NCBI GenBank assembly: GCA_029776225.1
Contig: JAKOTR010000040.1
Coordinates: forward strand, 1-64,000
Direction of reading: 5' to 3'
Origin: Acidobacteriota bacterium
GTDB taxonomy: Bacteria; Acidobacteriota; Terriglobia; Bryobacterales; Bryobacteraceae
DNA length: 64,000 nt
How positions within the stretch are numbered: the stretch's first letter is position 1; each line of letters begins with the position of its first letter. The notes beneath the pieces were generated by a model. The model did not search any database, was not told where the DNA came from, and was given only the letters and a program-made list of their open reading frames with translations. Below are positions 19,225-27,100 of the stretch, one piece after another. The position numbers and the translations under genes are program-made.

Positions 19225-19282
19225 ATTGCGGTTGCCCGCCGTGGCGGTAAAGTCCCGCCGCCTGTCCGCCGATAAATCACGT

Positions 19283-19624
19283 ATGGAGAGAAGAGCCGGG
19301 CCGCGCTATGAGGCCGGCCAATCCGCCCAGGCTAGGCTGCTGGATGGCGGCTCCGATGTTTTTCCGGTCCGAATTGAGAACGTTTCCGGCGCCGGCATGC
19401 GCCTGCTGCTGGACCGGCCCCTCGCCCTGGGCGCGCTCATCAAAGTCGAGTGGGACGACGTGCTGCTGCTTGGGGAGGTCCGCTACTGCGAGCCCGCCGG
19501 AACCGGCTATGCCGCCGGACTCGAACTCGAACACGCCCTGCTGCACACCGGGGAGCTGGCGCGCCTCTCCCGGCGCCTGCTCTGCGAGGACGAGCCCGTA
19601 CCCGCCCCCGAACAGGAGTTTTAG
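19283..19624 (+). CDS. PilZ-domain protein
   Basis: The 113-aa product (start MERRAGPRYEAG at 19283) is a stand-alone PilZ-like beta barrel: RRxxxRY at the N-terminus, then VRIENVSGAGMRLLLDRPLALG, with EVRYCEPAGTGYAAGLELEH at the end of the barrel. PilZ domains bind cyclic di-GMP. The N-terminal R-RxGPR motif is present, while the D/N-x-S-x-x-G motif is ENVSGAG, so binding is plausible but not certain. Its last 25 or so codons form the first unit of the degenerate repeat that fills the following 480 bp. Confidence 0.78.
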   Translation: MERRAGPRYEAGQSAQARLLDGGSDVFPVRIENVSGAGMRLLLDRPLALGALIKVEWDDVLLLGEVRYCEPAGTGYAAGLELEHALLHTGELARLSRRLLCEDEPVPAPEQEF

Positions 19625-20110
19625 CAGCCCGTTACTGCCGTCTCCCTGCGCAAGCGGGGAACTTGCGCTCCTCTCTCCCGGACTCCGAACAGGAGAACCA
19701 AGAACCTGTCTTTGCCGTCTCCCTGCGCACCGGGGAGCTGGCCGCTTTCTCGCCCGGCCCCTGAACAGGAGATCCAGAAACCTGTCTTGCCCCCTGCACA
19801 TCGTGAAGCTGGCGCGCCTCTCGCTCCGAAAACCCCGTCTTGGCCATTTCTCTGCACGCCGGGGAGCTGGCGCGCCCTGCCGGCGCACTGCTCTACGAGG
19901 ACGAACCCATAAACGCCCCTGAACAGGCGCCCTCGCAGCCCGTCTTTGCCGGCTGCACACCGGGGAACTGGCGCGCCTTTTCTGGACCCCGATTAGGAGC
20001 TCCAGGAAACCGTCTTTGCCATCTCCCTACGCACCGAACTGGCCGCCTCCCACGGCCCCCATCCAGGAGCTTTAGAAAACCATCTTTGCCATCTCTCTTT
20101 GCGTCTTGTA
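19549..20110. repeat. Degenerate tandem repeat derived from or shared with the 3' end of the PilZ gene
   Basis: About seven and a half imperfect units of roughly 55-105 bp follow each other. A unit core reads CTGCACACCGGGGAGCTGG, then a variable GC-rich part, then GAACAGGAG, a CCAGAAACC-like stretch and GTCTTTGCCGT. Unit starts lie near 19549, 19650, 19726, 19793, 19851, 19952, 20024 and 20095. The unit near 19851 repeats the full PilZ tail including CTACGAGGACGAACCC. Unit lengths are not multiples of three, so the open frames across it are not evidence of coding. The last partial unit runs up to the rfbD start. I see no other gene in 19625-20123. Confidence 0.8.
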
Positions 20111-20123
20111 TCGTAAGGTTTTT

Positions 20124-20999
20124 ATGGCAAAAAGGGCGGTTGTATTCGGGAATCAGGGGCAATTGGGCGTCGAATTGACGCGGGAATTGAAGGAGCGGGG
20201 GTACGAAGTAATCGGCTCGGACCGCGCGCAACTGGATATCACCGACCGGGAGCGCGTGGAGCAGCACCTGGCGCAGGTGGACCCGGAAGTGGTCTTCAAC
20301 GCTGCCGCGTATAACCAGGTGGACGTGGCCGAGCAGGAACCCCTGACCGCCTATCTGGTCAATGCCCTGGCGGTCCGCAATATCGCCATCGCCTGCCGGC
20401 AGGTCGACGCGTGCCTGGTCCACTATTCGACGGATTACGTTTTCGACGGCACCGCCGGCCGCCCGTACACCGAGGAAGACCCCACGCACCCGCTCGGCGC
20501 GTATGCCGTTTCGAAGCTCGGCGGCGAGCTGTACGCGCAGGCTTACCTCGAAGGGCCCATCATCATCCGGACCTCGGGAGTATTCGGCCCCGGAGGCCGG
20601 CACACCGCGCGCGGCAACTTCATCGAGCTAATGTTGCGGCTGGCGGGCGAGGGCAAGCCCATCCGCGTGGTGGAAGATCATTTCGCCTCCCCGACGTACG
20701 CGCCGCTGCTGGCGGCGCGCTCGGTGGATCTCGTGGAGCGCGGCCTGCGCGGCGTATTCCACATCGGAGGAGGCGAGCCGATCTCCTGGTTCAACTACGC
20801 CCGGCTGATTTTCCAGGTGGCCGGCCTTAACCCGGAGCTGCGCCCGACCAACGAGCGGGAATACCGCACCGCCGCGCGCCGCCCCAAGTATTCCGCGCTG
20901 TCGAACGCGAAGATCGAGAGGCTCGGATTGCCGAAGATGCCGCCTCTCGAAGCCGCCGTGCGCGACTATTTCGAGCGGCGCAAGGCAATGCCGGATTGA
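20124..20999 (+). CDS. rfbD: dTDP-4-dehydrorhamnose reductase
   Basis: It reduces dTDP-4-keto-L-rhamnose to dTDP-L-rhamnose, the donor for surface polysaccharides. The 291-aa SDR-type protein starts MAKRAVVFGNQGQLG (nucleotide-binding GxxGxxG) and has LDITDRE, NAAAYNQVDVAE, STDYVFDG and the catalytic YAVSKLGGE. It ends with a typical C-terminal segment for length and fold. The other rml genes are not in the window. The ATG at 20124 is preferred over a TTG 18 bp upstream, which lies within the repeat array. Confidence 0.92.
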   Translation: MAKRAVVFGNQGQLGVELTRELKERGYEVIGSDRAQLDITDRERVEQHLAQVDPEVVFNAAAYNQVDVAEQEPLTAYLVNALAVRNIAIACRQVDACLVHYSTDYVFDGTAGRPYTEEDPTHPLGAYAVSKLGGELYAQAYLEGPIIIRTSGVFGPGGRHTARGNFIELMLRLAGEGKPIRVVEDHFASPTYAPLLAARSVDLVERGLRGVFHIGGGEPISWFNYARLIFQVAGLNPELRPTNEREYRTAARRPKYSALSNAKIERLGLPKMPPLEAAVRDYFERRKAMPD

Positions 21000-21002
21000 A
21001 CG

Positions 21003-21974
21003 CTACCCGGACGGCTTCGCCGCGTAGTATCCCCTGCGCGCCCGGACGCGGAGGTCCTTATCGCGGGTCTTGATCTCGATGCGGCGGTACGTTCCGTCTT
21101 TGCGTGAGTTCGTCGGCGTATAGCCGATCGCGTACTGGCTGCGCATCTCTTCCTCGATCTGCGCGAACGCCTCGCTGAGCGGATGCTTGCGGTCCACCTT
21201 GAAAACGCGCCCCCCGGTTTCTTCGGCCATGCGCTTCAGTTCAGCATCGGTGGGGCCGAACCCGAAGCTGCTGTAGGCGCGGGGGTCCGAGTAGTAGATG
21301 CTGTAGATGATGGCGTCGGCTTGCTGGGCGGCGAGCAGTGCGTCCTGGAGTTTCATGCGGCTGCCCTGGTCGACGCCGTCCGTGATGAGCACGAGCACCT
21401 TGCGCCCGACCTGCCCTTTCAGCTTCTCTTCCGCAGCGAGGTAAACGGCATCGTAGAGCGCCGTGCCGCGCGGATTGTTGATCGTGGGGACAGGTCCCGG
21501 CCCGAGGCCGCCCACTGGCGCATTGACGCGCAGCCGCTCCAGGCCGGCCCTCAGCAGTTGCTGCGATGAGGTGAAATCCTGAAGCAGCTCCACGTCCTGG
21601 CCGAAGCTGATCAAGAACGCCAGGTCCCCTTTTCGCAGCACCTGGCTGAAGAACTGCAAGGCGGCGTGCTTCTGGATTTCGATGAGATTCTCCTGGCTGC
21701 GGCTGACATCGACCAGCAGGCCCATGGTGACCGGCAAATCGCTCTCCCGGGCGAAATACCGGATGGTTTGGAGCTTGCCGTCCTCCTTGAGAATGAAATC
21801 GTCTTTGGTCAGGCCGGTTACCAGGCCGCCTTTCTTGTTGCGGACTGAGGCAAGGATGTTGACGACATCCACATCCACCTTGATGGTGGGGGCGGTGTCC
21901 GGTTCCTGCGGCTCTTGGGAAACCGCCGGCGCCGGCGCCAGCAGGGACGCCAGCAAGGGAAGCAAAAACAGCAT
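21003..21974 (-). CDS. Secreted VWFA-domain protein of the acidobacterial type
   Basis: The 323-aa protein has a signal peptide (MLFLLPLLASLLAPAPAVSQ), then an N-terminal beta domain (VDVVNILASVRNKKGGLVTGLTKDDFILKEDGK) typical of the VWFA-related family expanded in Acidobacteria. A von Willebrand A domain follows, with the MIDAS motif DVSRS and the later GTALYDAVY and LITDGVDQGS. It is probably a periplasmic or surface adhesion or scaffold protein. The start at 21974 is chosen for the signal peptide; a GTG at 22001 is possible but would overlap the divergent glycosylase gene. Its stop is 3 bp from that of rfbD (convergent). Confidence 0.87.
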   Translation of the reverse strand: MLFLLPLLASLLAPAPAVSQEPQEPDTAPTIKVDVDVVNILASVRNKKGGLVTGLTKDDFILKEDGKLQTIRYFARESDLPVTMGLLVDVSRSQENLIEIQKHAALQFFSQVLRKGDLAFLISFGQDVELLQDFTSSQQLLRAGLERLRVNAPVGGLGPGPVPTINNPRGTALYDAVYLAAEEKLKGQVGRKVLVLITDGVDQGSRMKLQDALLAAQQADAIIYSIYYSDPRAYSSFGFGPTDAELKRMAEETGGRVFKVDRKHPLSEAFAQIEEEMRSQYAIGYTPTNSRKDGTYRRIEIKTRDKDLRVRARRGYYAAKPSG

Positions 21975-21995
21975 AGAAAAAGGCAATACTAGTAG

Positions 21996-22628
21996 ATGCA
22001 CGCGGCGACCGCCGTGTTTCGTATGCAGCGCGCTTTGCTCCATCTCCGGGCGGCCGATCCGGTGCTGGCCCGAGTGATCGACCAAGTCGGCCCGTATTCC
22101 GTCGAATACCTCAAGCCGGATTTCGAGACGCTGGTCAGGTCCATTGTTTTTCAGCAGCTTAGCGGGAAAGTGGCGCGGGTGATTTTCAACCGCCTCGTCG
22201 AGGCGGCCGGAAACGGGCGGCTGACGCCCGAGAGCGTGTTGAAGCTGCGCACGCCCCGGCTCCGCGCCGTGGGGCTTTCGGGACAAAAAATTTCCTACAT
22301 CCGGGACCTTGCCCGCCGCGCGCGTTCCGGCGAAATCGATTTCGCCCAATTGCAGTGCATGACCGACGAGGAGGTCTGCCGCGCGCTCACCGCGGTGAAG
22401 GGGATCGGCCTGTGGACCGCCCAGATGTTCCTCATTTTTGCGCTGCGGCGCCCCGACGTCATGCCCAGCGGCGATTTGGGTATCCGGGCGGCGGTGCGGA
22501 AACTCTACGGATTTGAAGAGATGCCCAAGCCGTCACAGGTGGAGCAACTGGCGCAAAAATGGCGCCCTTACTGCTCGGTGGCTTCGTGGTATCTGTGGCG
22601 CACCCTGGACGGGCAGGCGGGCCTCTGA
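21996..22628 (+). CDS. DNA-3-methyladenine glycosylase II-like (HhH-GPD)
   Basis: The 210-aa protein belongs to the HhH-GPD superfamily, AlkA-like core type. It removes alkylated purines in base-excision repair. It contains LVRSIVFQQLSGKVA, the helix-hairpin-helix LTAVKGIGLWTAQMFLIF and the catalytic aspartate in PSGDLGIRAAV, then WRPYCSVASWYLWR. It lacks the N-terminal AlkA domain, as usual for this short class. The start could also be the ATG at 22023. Its 5' end faces the VWFA gene across only about 21 bp. Confidence 0.9.
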   Translation: MHAATAVFRMQRALLHLRAADPVLARVIDQVGPYSVEYLKPDFETLVRSIVFQQLSGKVARVIFNRLVEAAGNGRLTPESVLKLRTPRLRAVGLSGQKISYIRDLARRARSGEIDFAQLQCMTDEEVCRALTAVKGIGLWTAQMFLIFALRRPDVMPSGDLGIRAAVRKLYGFEEMPKPSQVEQLAQKWRPYCSVASWYLWRTLDGQAGL

Positions 22629-22644
22629 GTGCGCCGCTGCCCGT

Positions 22645-23634
22645 TTACGGCAGATTTCCACCGACGGCGAGCCTGATGCGGTAGAGTCCCGATCGCGCCG
22701 TCATGTAGAGCGTTCTGCCGTCGCTATCGCCCCAGGCGCAGTTCGCGGGCGGTTCCGGCGGCTGGATCGTGCCGAGGTGTTTTCCTTCGGGCGAGATCAC
22801 CCAGATGCCACCGGGCCCCGTGGCGTAGAGGTTGCCCCGCCGGTCGACTTTCAAACCATCAGGCAGACCGTCGGCCGTTTCGTTGCTGACGTCGAAAAAT
22901 ACCGTGGGGTTGGCCAGCGTTCCGTCCGGGGCGACCTCGAACCGCATCCAGAGCTTCCGTTTCACGTCGGAATTCGCGACGTAGAGGTATTTTTCGTCGG
23001 GTGAAAAAGCAAGCCCGTTCGGCCGCTCCATCTCGCTGTAAAGCAGTTGCAGCTTGCCCCCGGCCAGGCGGTAGATGCCGTTGAATTTCAGTTCCTTTTT
23101 CGGGTCCTCGTCTTGTTTCAGCAGGCCGTAGGGCGGGTCGGTGAAGTACAGGGAGCCGTCCGACTTGTAGACCGCGTCGTTGGGGCTGTTGAGGCGCTTG
23201 CCCTCGTAGTGCGAGGCCAGCACGGTGGCCGAGCCGTCCTTTTCGAGCCGGGTGACGCGGGCGTTGCCGTGCTCGCAGATGATCAGCCGTCCCTGCTTAT
23301 CCAGCGTGAGCCCGTTGGAGCCGAACTGGGAACGGGGCGGCGGGACGCCGTCGTACCCGCTCCGCTCGCGGAATACCGACACCTGGCCGCCGGGACTCCA
23401 CTTCATGATGACATTCCTCGGAATATCGCTGAACAGCAGGTATCCCTCGCGCGTCCAGACAGGCCCCTCGCTGAAGGCAAACCCCTCGGCCAGTTTCTCG
23501 ATCACTGCCGAGCGGGGAATCAGCTCGTCGAGAGCGGGATCAACCCTCAAGATTTTGCCCGCGCCGGCCGGCTGGGCGGCGGCGAGCTCCAGGCCCAACA
23601 GTAAACAGAGAGCGGCAACGCAGTTCGTCCTCAT
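22645..23634 (-). CDS. Secreted SMP-30/gluconolactonase-family beta-propeller protein
   Basis: The 329-aa product starts at MRTNCVAALCLLLGLELAAAQ (signal peptide); an open frame to 23697 adds 21 unlikely residues. Hallmarks are EGPVWTREGYLLFSDIP (metal ligand Glu), FGSNGLTLDKQGRLIICEHGN, LNSPNDAVYKSDGSLYFTDPPYG and ERPNGLAFSPDEKYLYVANS. These are the calcium-site Asn and Asp residues of lactonases such as gluconolactonase. It probably hydrolyses a sugar lactone in the periplasm. It runs convergently towards the glycosylase gene. Confidence 0.88.
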   Translation of the reverse strand: MRTNCVAALCLLLGLELAAAQPAGAGKILRVDPALDELIPRSAVIEKLAEGFAFSEGPVWTREGYLLFSDIPRNVIMKWSPGGQVSVFRERSGYDGVPPPRSQFGSNGLTLDKQGRLIICEHGNARVTRLEKDGSATVLASHYEGKRLNSPNDAVYKSDGSLYFTDPPYGLLKQDEDPKKELKFNGIYRLAGGKLQLLYSEMERPNGLAFSPDEKYLYVANSDVKRKLWMRFEVAPDGTLANPTVFFDVSNETADGLPDGLKVDRRGNLYATGPGGIWVISPEGKHLGTIQPPEPPANCAWGDSDGRTLYMTARSGLYRIRLAVGGNLP

Positions 23635-23698
23635 GGCTCGACTCGCCCGATTGTACAACAGGCGCATGAGCATGTTAGGATAGAGTTTTCCTTGCATC

Positions 23699-23775
<77 letters not shown>

Positions 23776-23792
23776 TTCCTTTCGTGTGTCCG

Positions 23793-23914
23793 GACCGGGG
23801 CTCTACGCCATTAATGGGGGCACCCCGCTGCTGACCGTCACCCACACATTATCCTAACCCTCAACCGAGGCTCTACGCCCTCTATGGGGGCACCCCCGCG
23901 CTGACTCACCCACA
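23793..23914. repeat. Two-copy direct repeat, possible IS end
   Basis: Copies at 23793-23846 and 23864-23914 share ACCG(G/A)GGCTCTACGCC, then TATGGGGGCACCCC and a TCACCCACA end, with a period of about 71 bp. The second copy abuts the transposase remnant. GGCTCT is a plausible beginning of an ISL3-family inverted repeat, so these may be duplicated IS ends; that is inference. Confidence 0.6.
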
Positions 23915-24019
23915 GATGAACTTGGCCCTCAAGCGGTAGTTGTTGAGATTGTGGAAGCCATCCGCTTGCCGCCGCAGGAGCTTCATCTCAGCTGGGTAGA
24001 CGCCTCCGCCGTCCCAGCA
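23906..24019 (-). pseudogene. C-terminal remnant of an ISL3-family-like transposase
   Basis: The minus strand encodes 37 residues ending RRQADGFHNLNNYRLR and AKFICG before a stop at 23906, preceded in frame by a stop at 24020-24022. The conserved C-terminus of ISL3/IS204/IS1165 transposases has the same pattern (K-R-x-x-G-F/Y-R-N-x-x-N-Y/F-R-L-R). Only this fragment survives. It lies between tRNA-Asp and the CRISPR array. The 114 bp up to the first repeat (24020-24133) hold nothing else I recognise. Confidence 0.6.
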
Positions 24020-24133
24020 CTAGAGTGACAAGAAGATATTGCCGACCCGCACGGCCACCCGGTCCCTTTTCCTTCTTTTTCGGGTCTCCAGCGGGACGGG
24101 CACGGCCTTCGGCGTCCCGCCTCCATGTTGGCG

Positions 24134-27100
24134 GGTTGAATCCCTTCTCGTTCAGGTCTCCTTCAAAACTCTGGGAGGGCACCACGAAGCGCGGCACCCG
24201 AGTTTCAATCCCTTCTTCAGGTCTCCTTAAAAACACCTTGGGCTCGACAAGATCAACTTGATTCCTGCGTTTCAATCCCTTCTCGTTCAGGTCTCCTTCA
24301 AAACGCTGTCTGAGGCCGCATACGCCACGTGGGCGCGTTTCAATCCCTTCTCGTTCAGGTCTCCTTCAAAACGCGGGATGTATTGAGAGTCAGCAGGAGG
24401 CAGCGGTTTCAATCCCTTCTCGTTCAGGTCTCCTTCAAAACACGGGCTCTGCCACAGATGCCGTGTGGCAGAGCACCGTTTCAATCCCTTCTCGTTCAGG
24501 TCTCCTTCAAAACGCCATACGCCGTACTGACTAAAGCCGAAGGCCTGCGTTTCAATCCCTTCTCGTTCAGGTCTCCTTCAAAACGCAGAAGGCCATCATG
24601 GTCCTCCGGGACCCAGAGGTTTCAATCCCTTCTCGTTCAGGTCTCCTTCAAAACTCCGCGTATGTGGACATTACGACGGAGGCTGGTTTCAATCCCTTCT
24701 CGTTCAGGTCTCCTTCAAAACGATGCTTCCCCTGACCCTCCATTTCCGTCCGGGTCGTTTCAATCCCTTCTCGTTCAGGTCTCCTTCAAAACACCGCGCG
24801 CCGGTAGATTTCTCCGTCTTCGTCGTTTCAATCCCTTCTCGTTCAGGTCTCCTTCAAAACGGGGAGTACTTTACTTTGGAACTAGAACGCAGTTTCAATC
24901 CCTTCTCGTTCAGGTCTCCTTCAAAACGCGCTGAACCCGCCAACATCGCAGTACACGGAGGTTTCAATCCCTTCTCGTTCAGGTCTCCTTCAAAACAGGG
25001 CGCCGCTTTTTAGGCTTCGCGCGCCTGGCGTTTCAATCCCTTCTCGTTCAGGTCTCCTTCAAAACACGAACAGATGGTGGCCTTCACCCAGAAGGCGTTT
25101 CAATCCCTTCTCGTTCAGGTCTCCTTCAAAACCGGGCGGCATTTCAACCTCACAAAACAGCAGGGTTTCAATCCCTTCTCGTTCAGGTCTCCTTCAAAAC
25201 TGAACCCCAACCCGGGGTGCTGTATCTCGGCGTTTCAATCCCTTCTCGTTCAGGTCTCCTTCAAAACGGGAAGTACCTTACTTCCGAACTGCGAAGCGCG
25301 TTTCAATCCCTTCTCGTTCAGGTCTCCTTCAAAACCCACCACCCGACAAGTTATGGCGGCGGTGGGGGTTTCAATCCCTTCTCGTTCAGGTCTCCTTCAA
25401 AACCGGGGAGATCGTTGGTCTCCCCGCCCCCGAGCCGTTTCAATCCCTTCTCGTTCAGGTCTCCTTCAAAACCGCAATGATTTTCGAATAGGTATTCGAG
25501 GGAGTTTCAATCCCTTCTCGTTCAGGTCTCCTTCAAAACGGGGAGATCGTTGGTCTCCCCGATCCCCAAGTTTCAATCCCTTCTCGTTCAGGTCTCCTTC
25601 AAAACGACGGCCAGATGGAGGACAACATGAGAATTGCAGTTTCAATCCCTTCTCGTTCAGGTCTCCTTCAAAACGATGGGATGGCGACAAGTGTGTCGTG
25701 TCGGGAGGTTTCAATCCCTTCTCGTTCAGGTCTCCTTCAAAACGTCACCCGGACGGAAAAATAGTTCTCCCCGCCGTTTCAATCCCTTCTCGTTCAGGTC
25801 TCCTTCAAAACGTAGATTCTACGTTGGCAAAGCAAACTATTAGGGTTTCAATCCCTTCTCGTTCAGGTCTCCTTCAAAACTAGAGACGTACCAAAAGTAC
25901 ACGTTGAAACCTATGTTTCAATCCCTTCTCGTTCAGGTCTCCTTCAAATCCCCCATACGCGCGAAGAGCGCGTATGGACACACTGCGTTTCAATCCCTTC
26001 TCGTTCAGGTCTCCTTCAAAACGGAGACAACCAATGAAAGCAACACTCATCTAGTTTCAATCCCTTCTCGTTCAGGTCTCCTTCAAAACCCCCGGGAGTG
26101 CCCCATCTGCGCCGGTGAGGAGCGTTTCAATCCCTTCTCGTTCAGGTCTCCTTCAAAACTGCGCACCGCACGAACTACGGCCCCTGGCGCGGTTTCAATC
26201 CCTTCTCGTTCAGGTCTCCTTCAAAACGTGGCTTCCAGAACAAGCAGGTCACCAGTTACGTTTCAATCCCTTCTCGTTCAGGTCTCCTTCAAAACGCAAA
26301 TCCTATGCCAACTCGCTGCTTGCCCGGGTTTCAATCCCTTCTCGTTCAGGTCTCCTTCAAAACGACCGAGGTGCAGGCGATCAACGCTTTCGGAACGTTT
26401 CAATCCCTTCTCGTTCAGGTCTCCTTCAAAACGACACGGAGCAATAGATAGGCTACTGTAGAAGCGTTTCAATCCCTTCTCGTTCAGGTCTCCTTCAAAA
26501 CGATGACGTTCCCCAACTGCGGCGCGTCAAGCGGGTTTCAATCCCTTCTCGTTCAGGTCTCCTTCAAAACGCGCCTGAAAGCCTACCGCTGTTCGGCCGG
26601 CGTGTTTCAATCCCTTCTCGTTCAGGTCTCCTTCAAAACAGCGAGGGCCGCCTCGCTGAGTACCACCACCAGGTTTCAATCCCTTCTCGTTCAGGTCTCC
26701 TTCAAAACAGCGAACGGCGTGAGTTGCGCGAAGCGTTGGAGTTTCAATCCCTTCTCGTTCAGGTCTCCTTCAAAACTCACAGAGGACTATTCGCTTAAGG
26801 CAGCCGCATTCGCGTTTCAATCCCTTCTCGTTCAGGTCTCCTTCAAAACCCCATCGTGGCCACGGAATTCGGGGAGATCACGTTTCAATCCCTTCTCGTT
26901 CAGGTCTCCTTCAAAACGTAATCGCTGTACGGCGAACGGCCGTTTCAATCCCTTCTCGTTCAGGTCTCCTTCAAAACCACGTCGCGCCGTGGGCGTTGGC
27001 CCGGATCTACGGTTTCAATCCCTTCTCGTTCAGGTCTCCTTCAAAACCGGTACTGCAATACCATGCTGGGCCTGCCCGGTTTCAATCCCTTCTCGTTCAG

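Noticed and set aside
19277-19960. Long minus-strand and plus-strand frames over the PilZ repeat region
   Set aside because: Unit lengths are not multiples of three and the copies decay, so the frames are open only because the region is GC-rich.
23793-23914. An extra pair of CRISPR repeats
   Set aside because: The two copies share no sequence with the array repeat; they look like IS ends or a local duplication.
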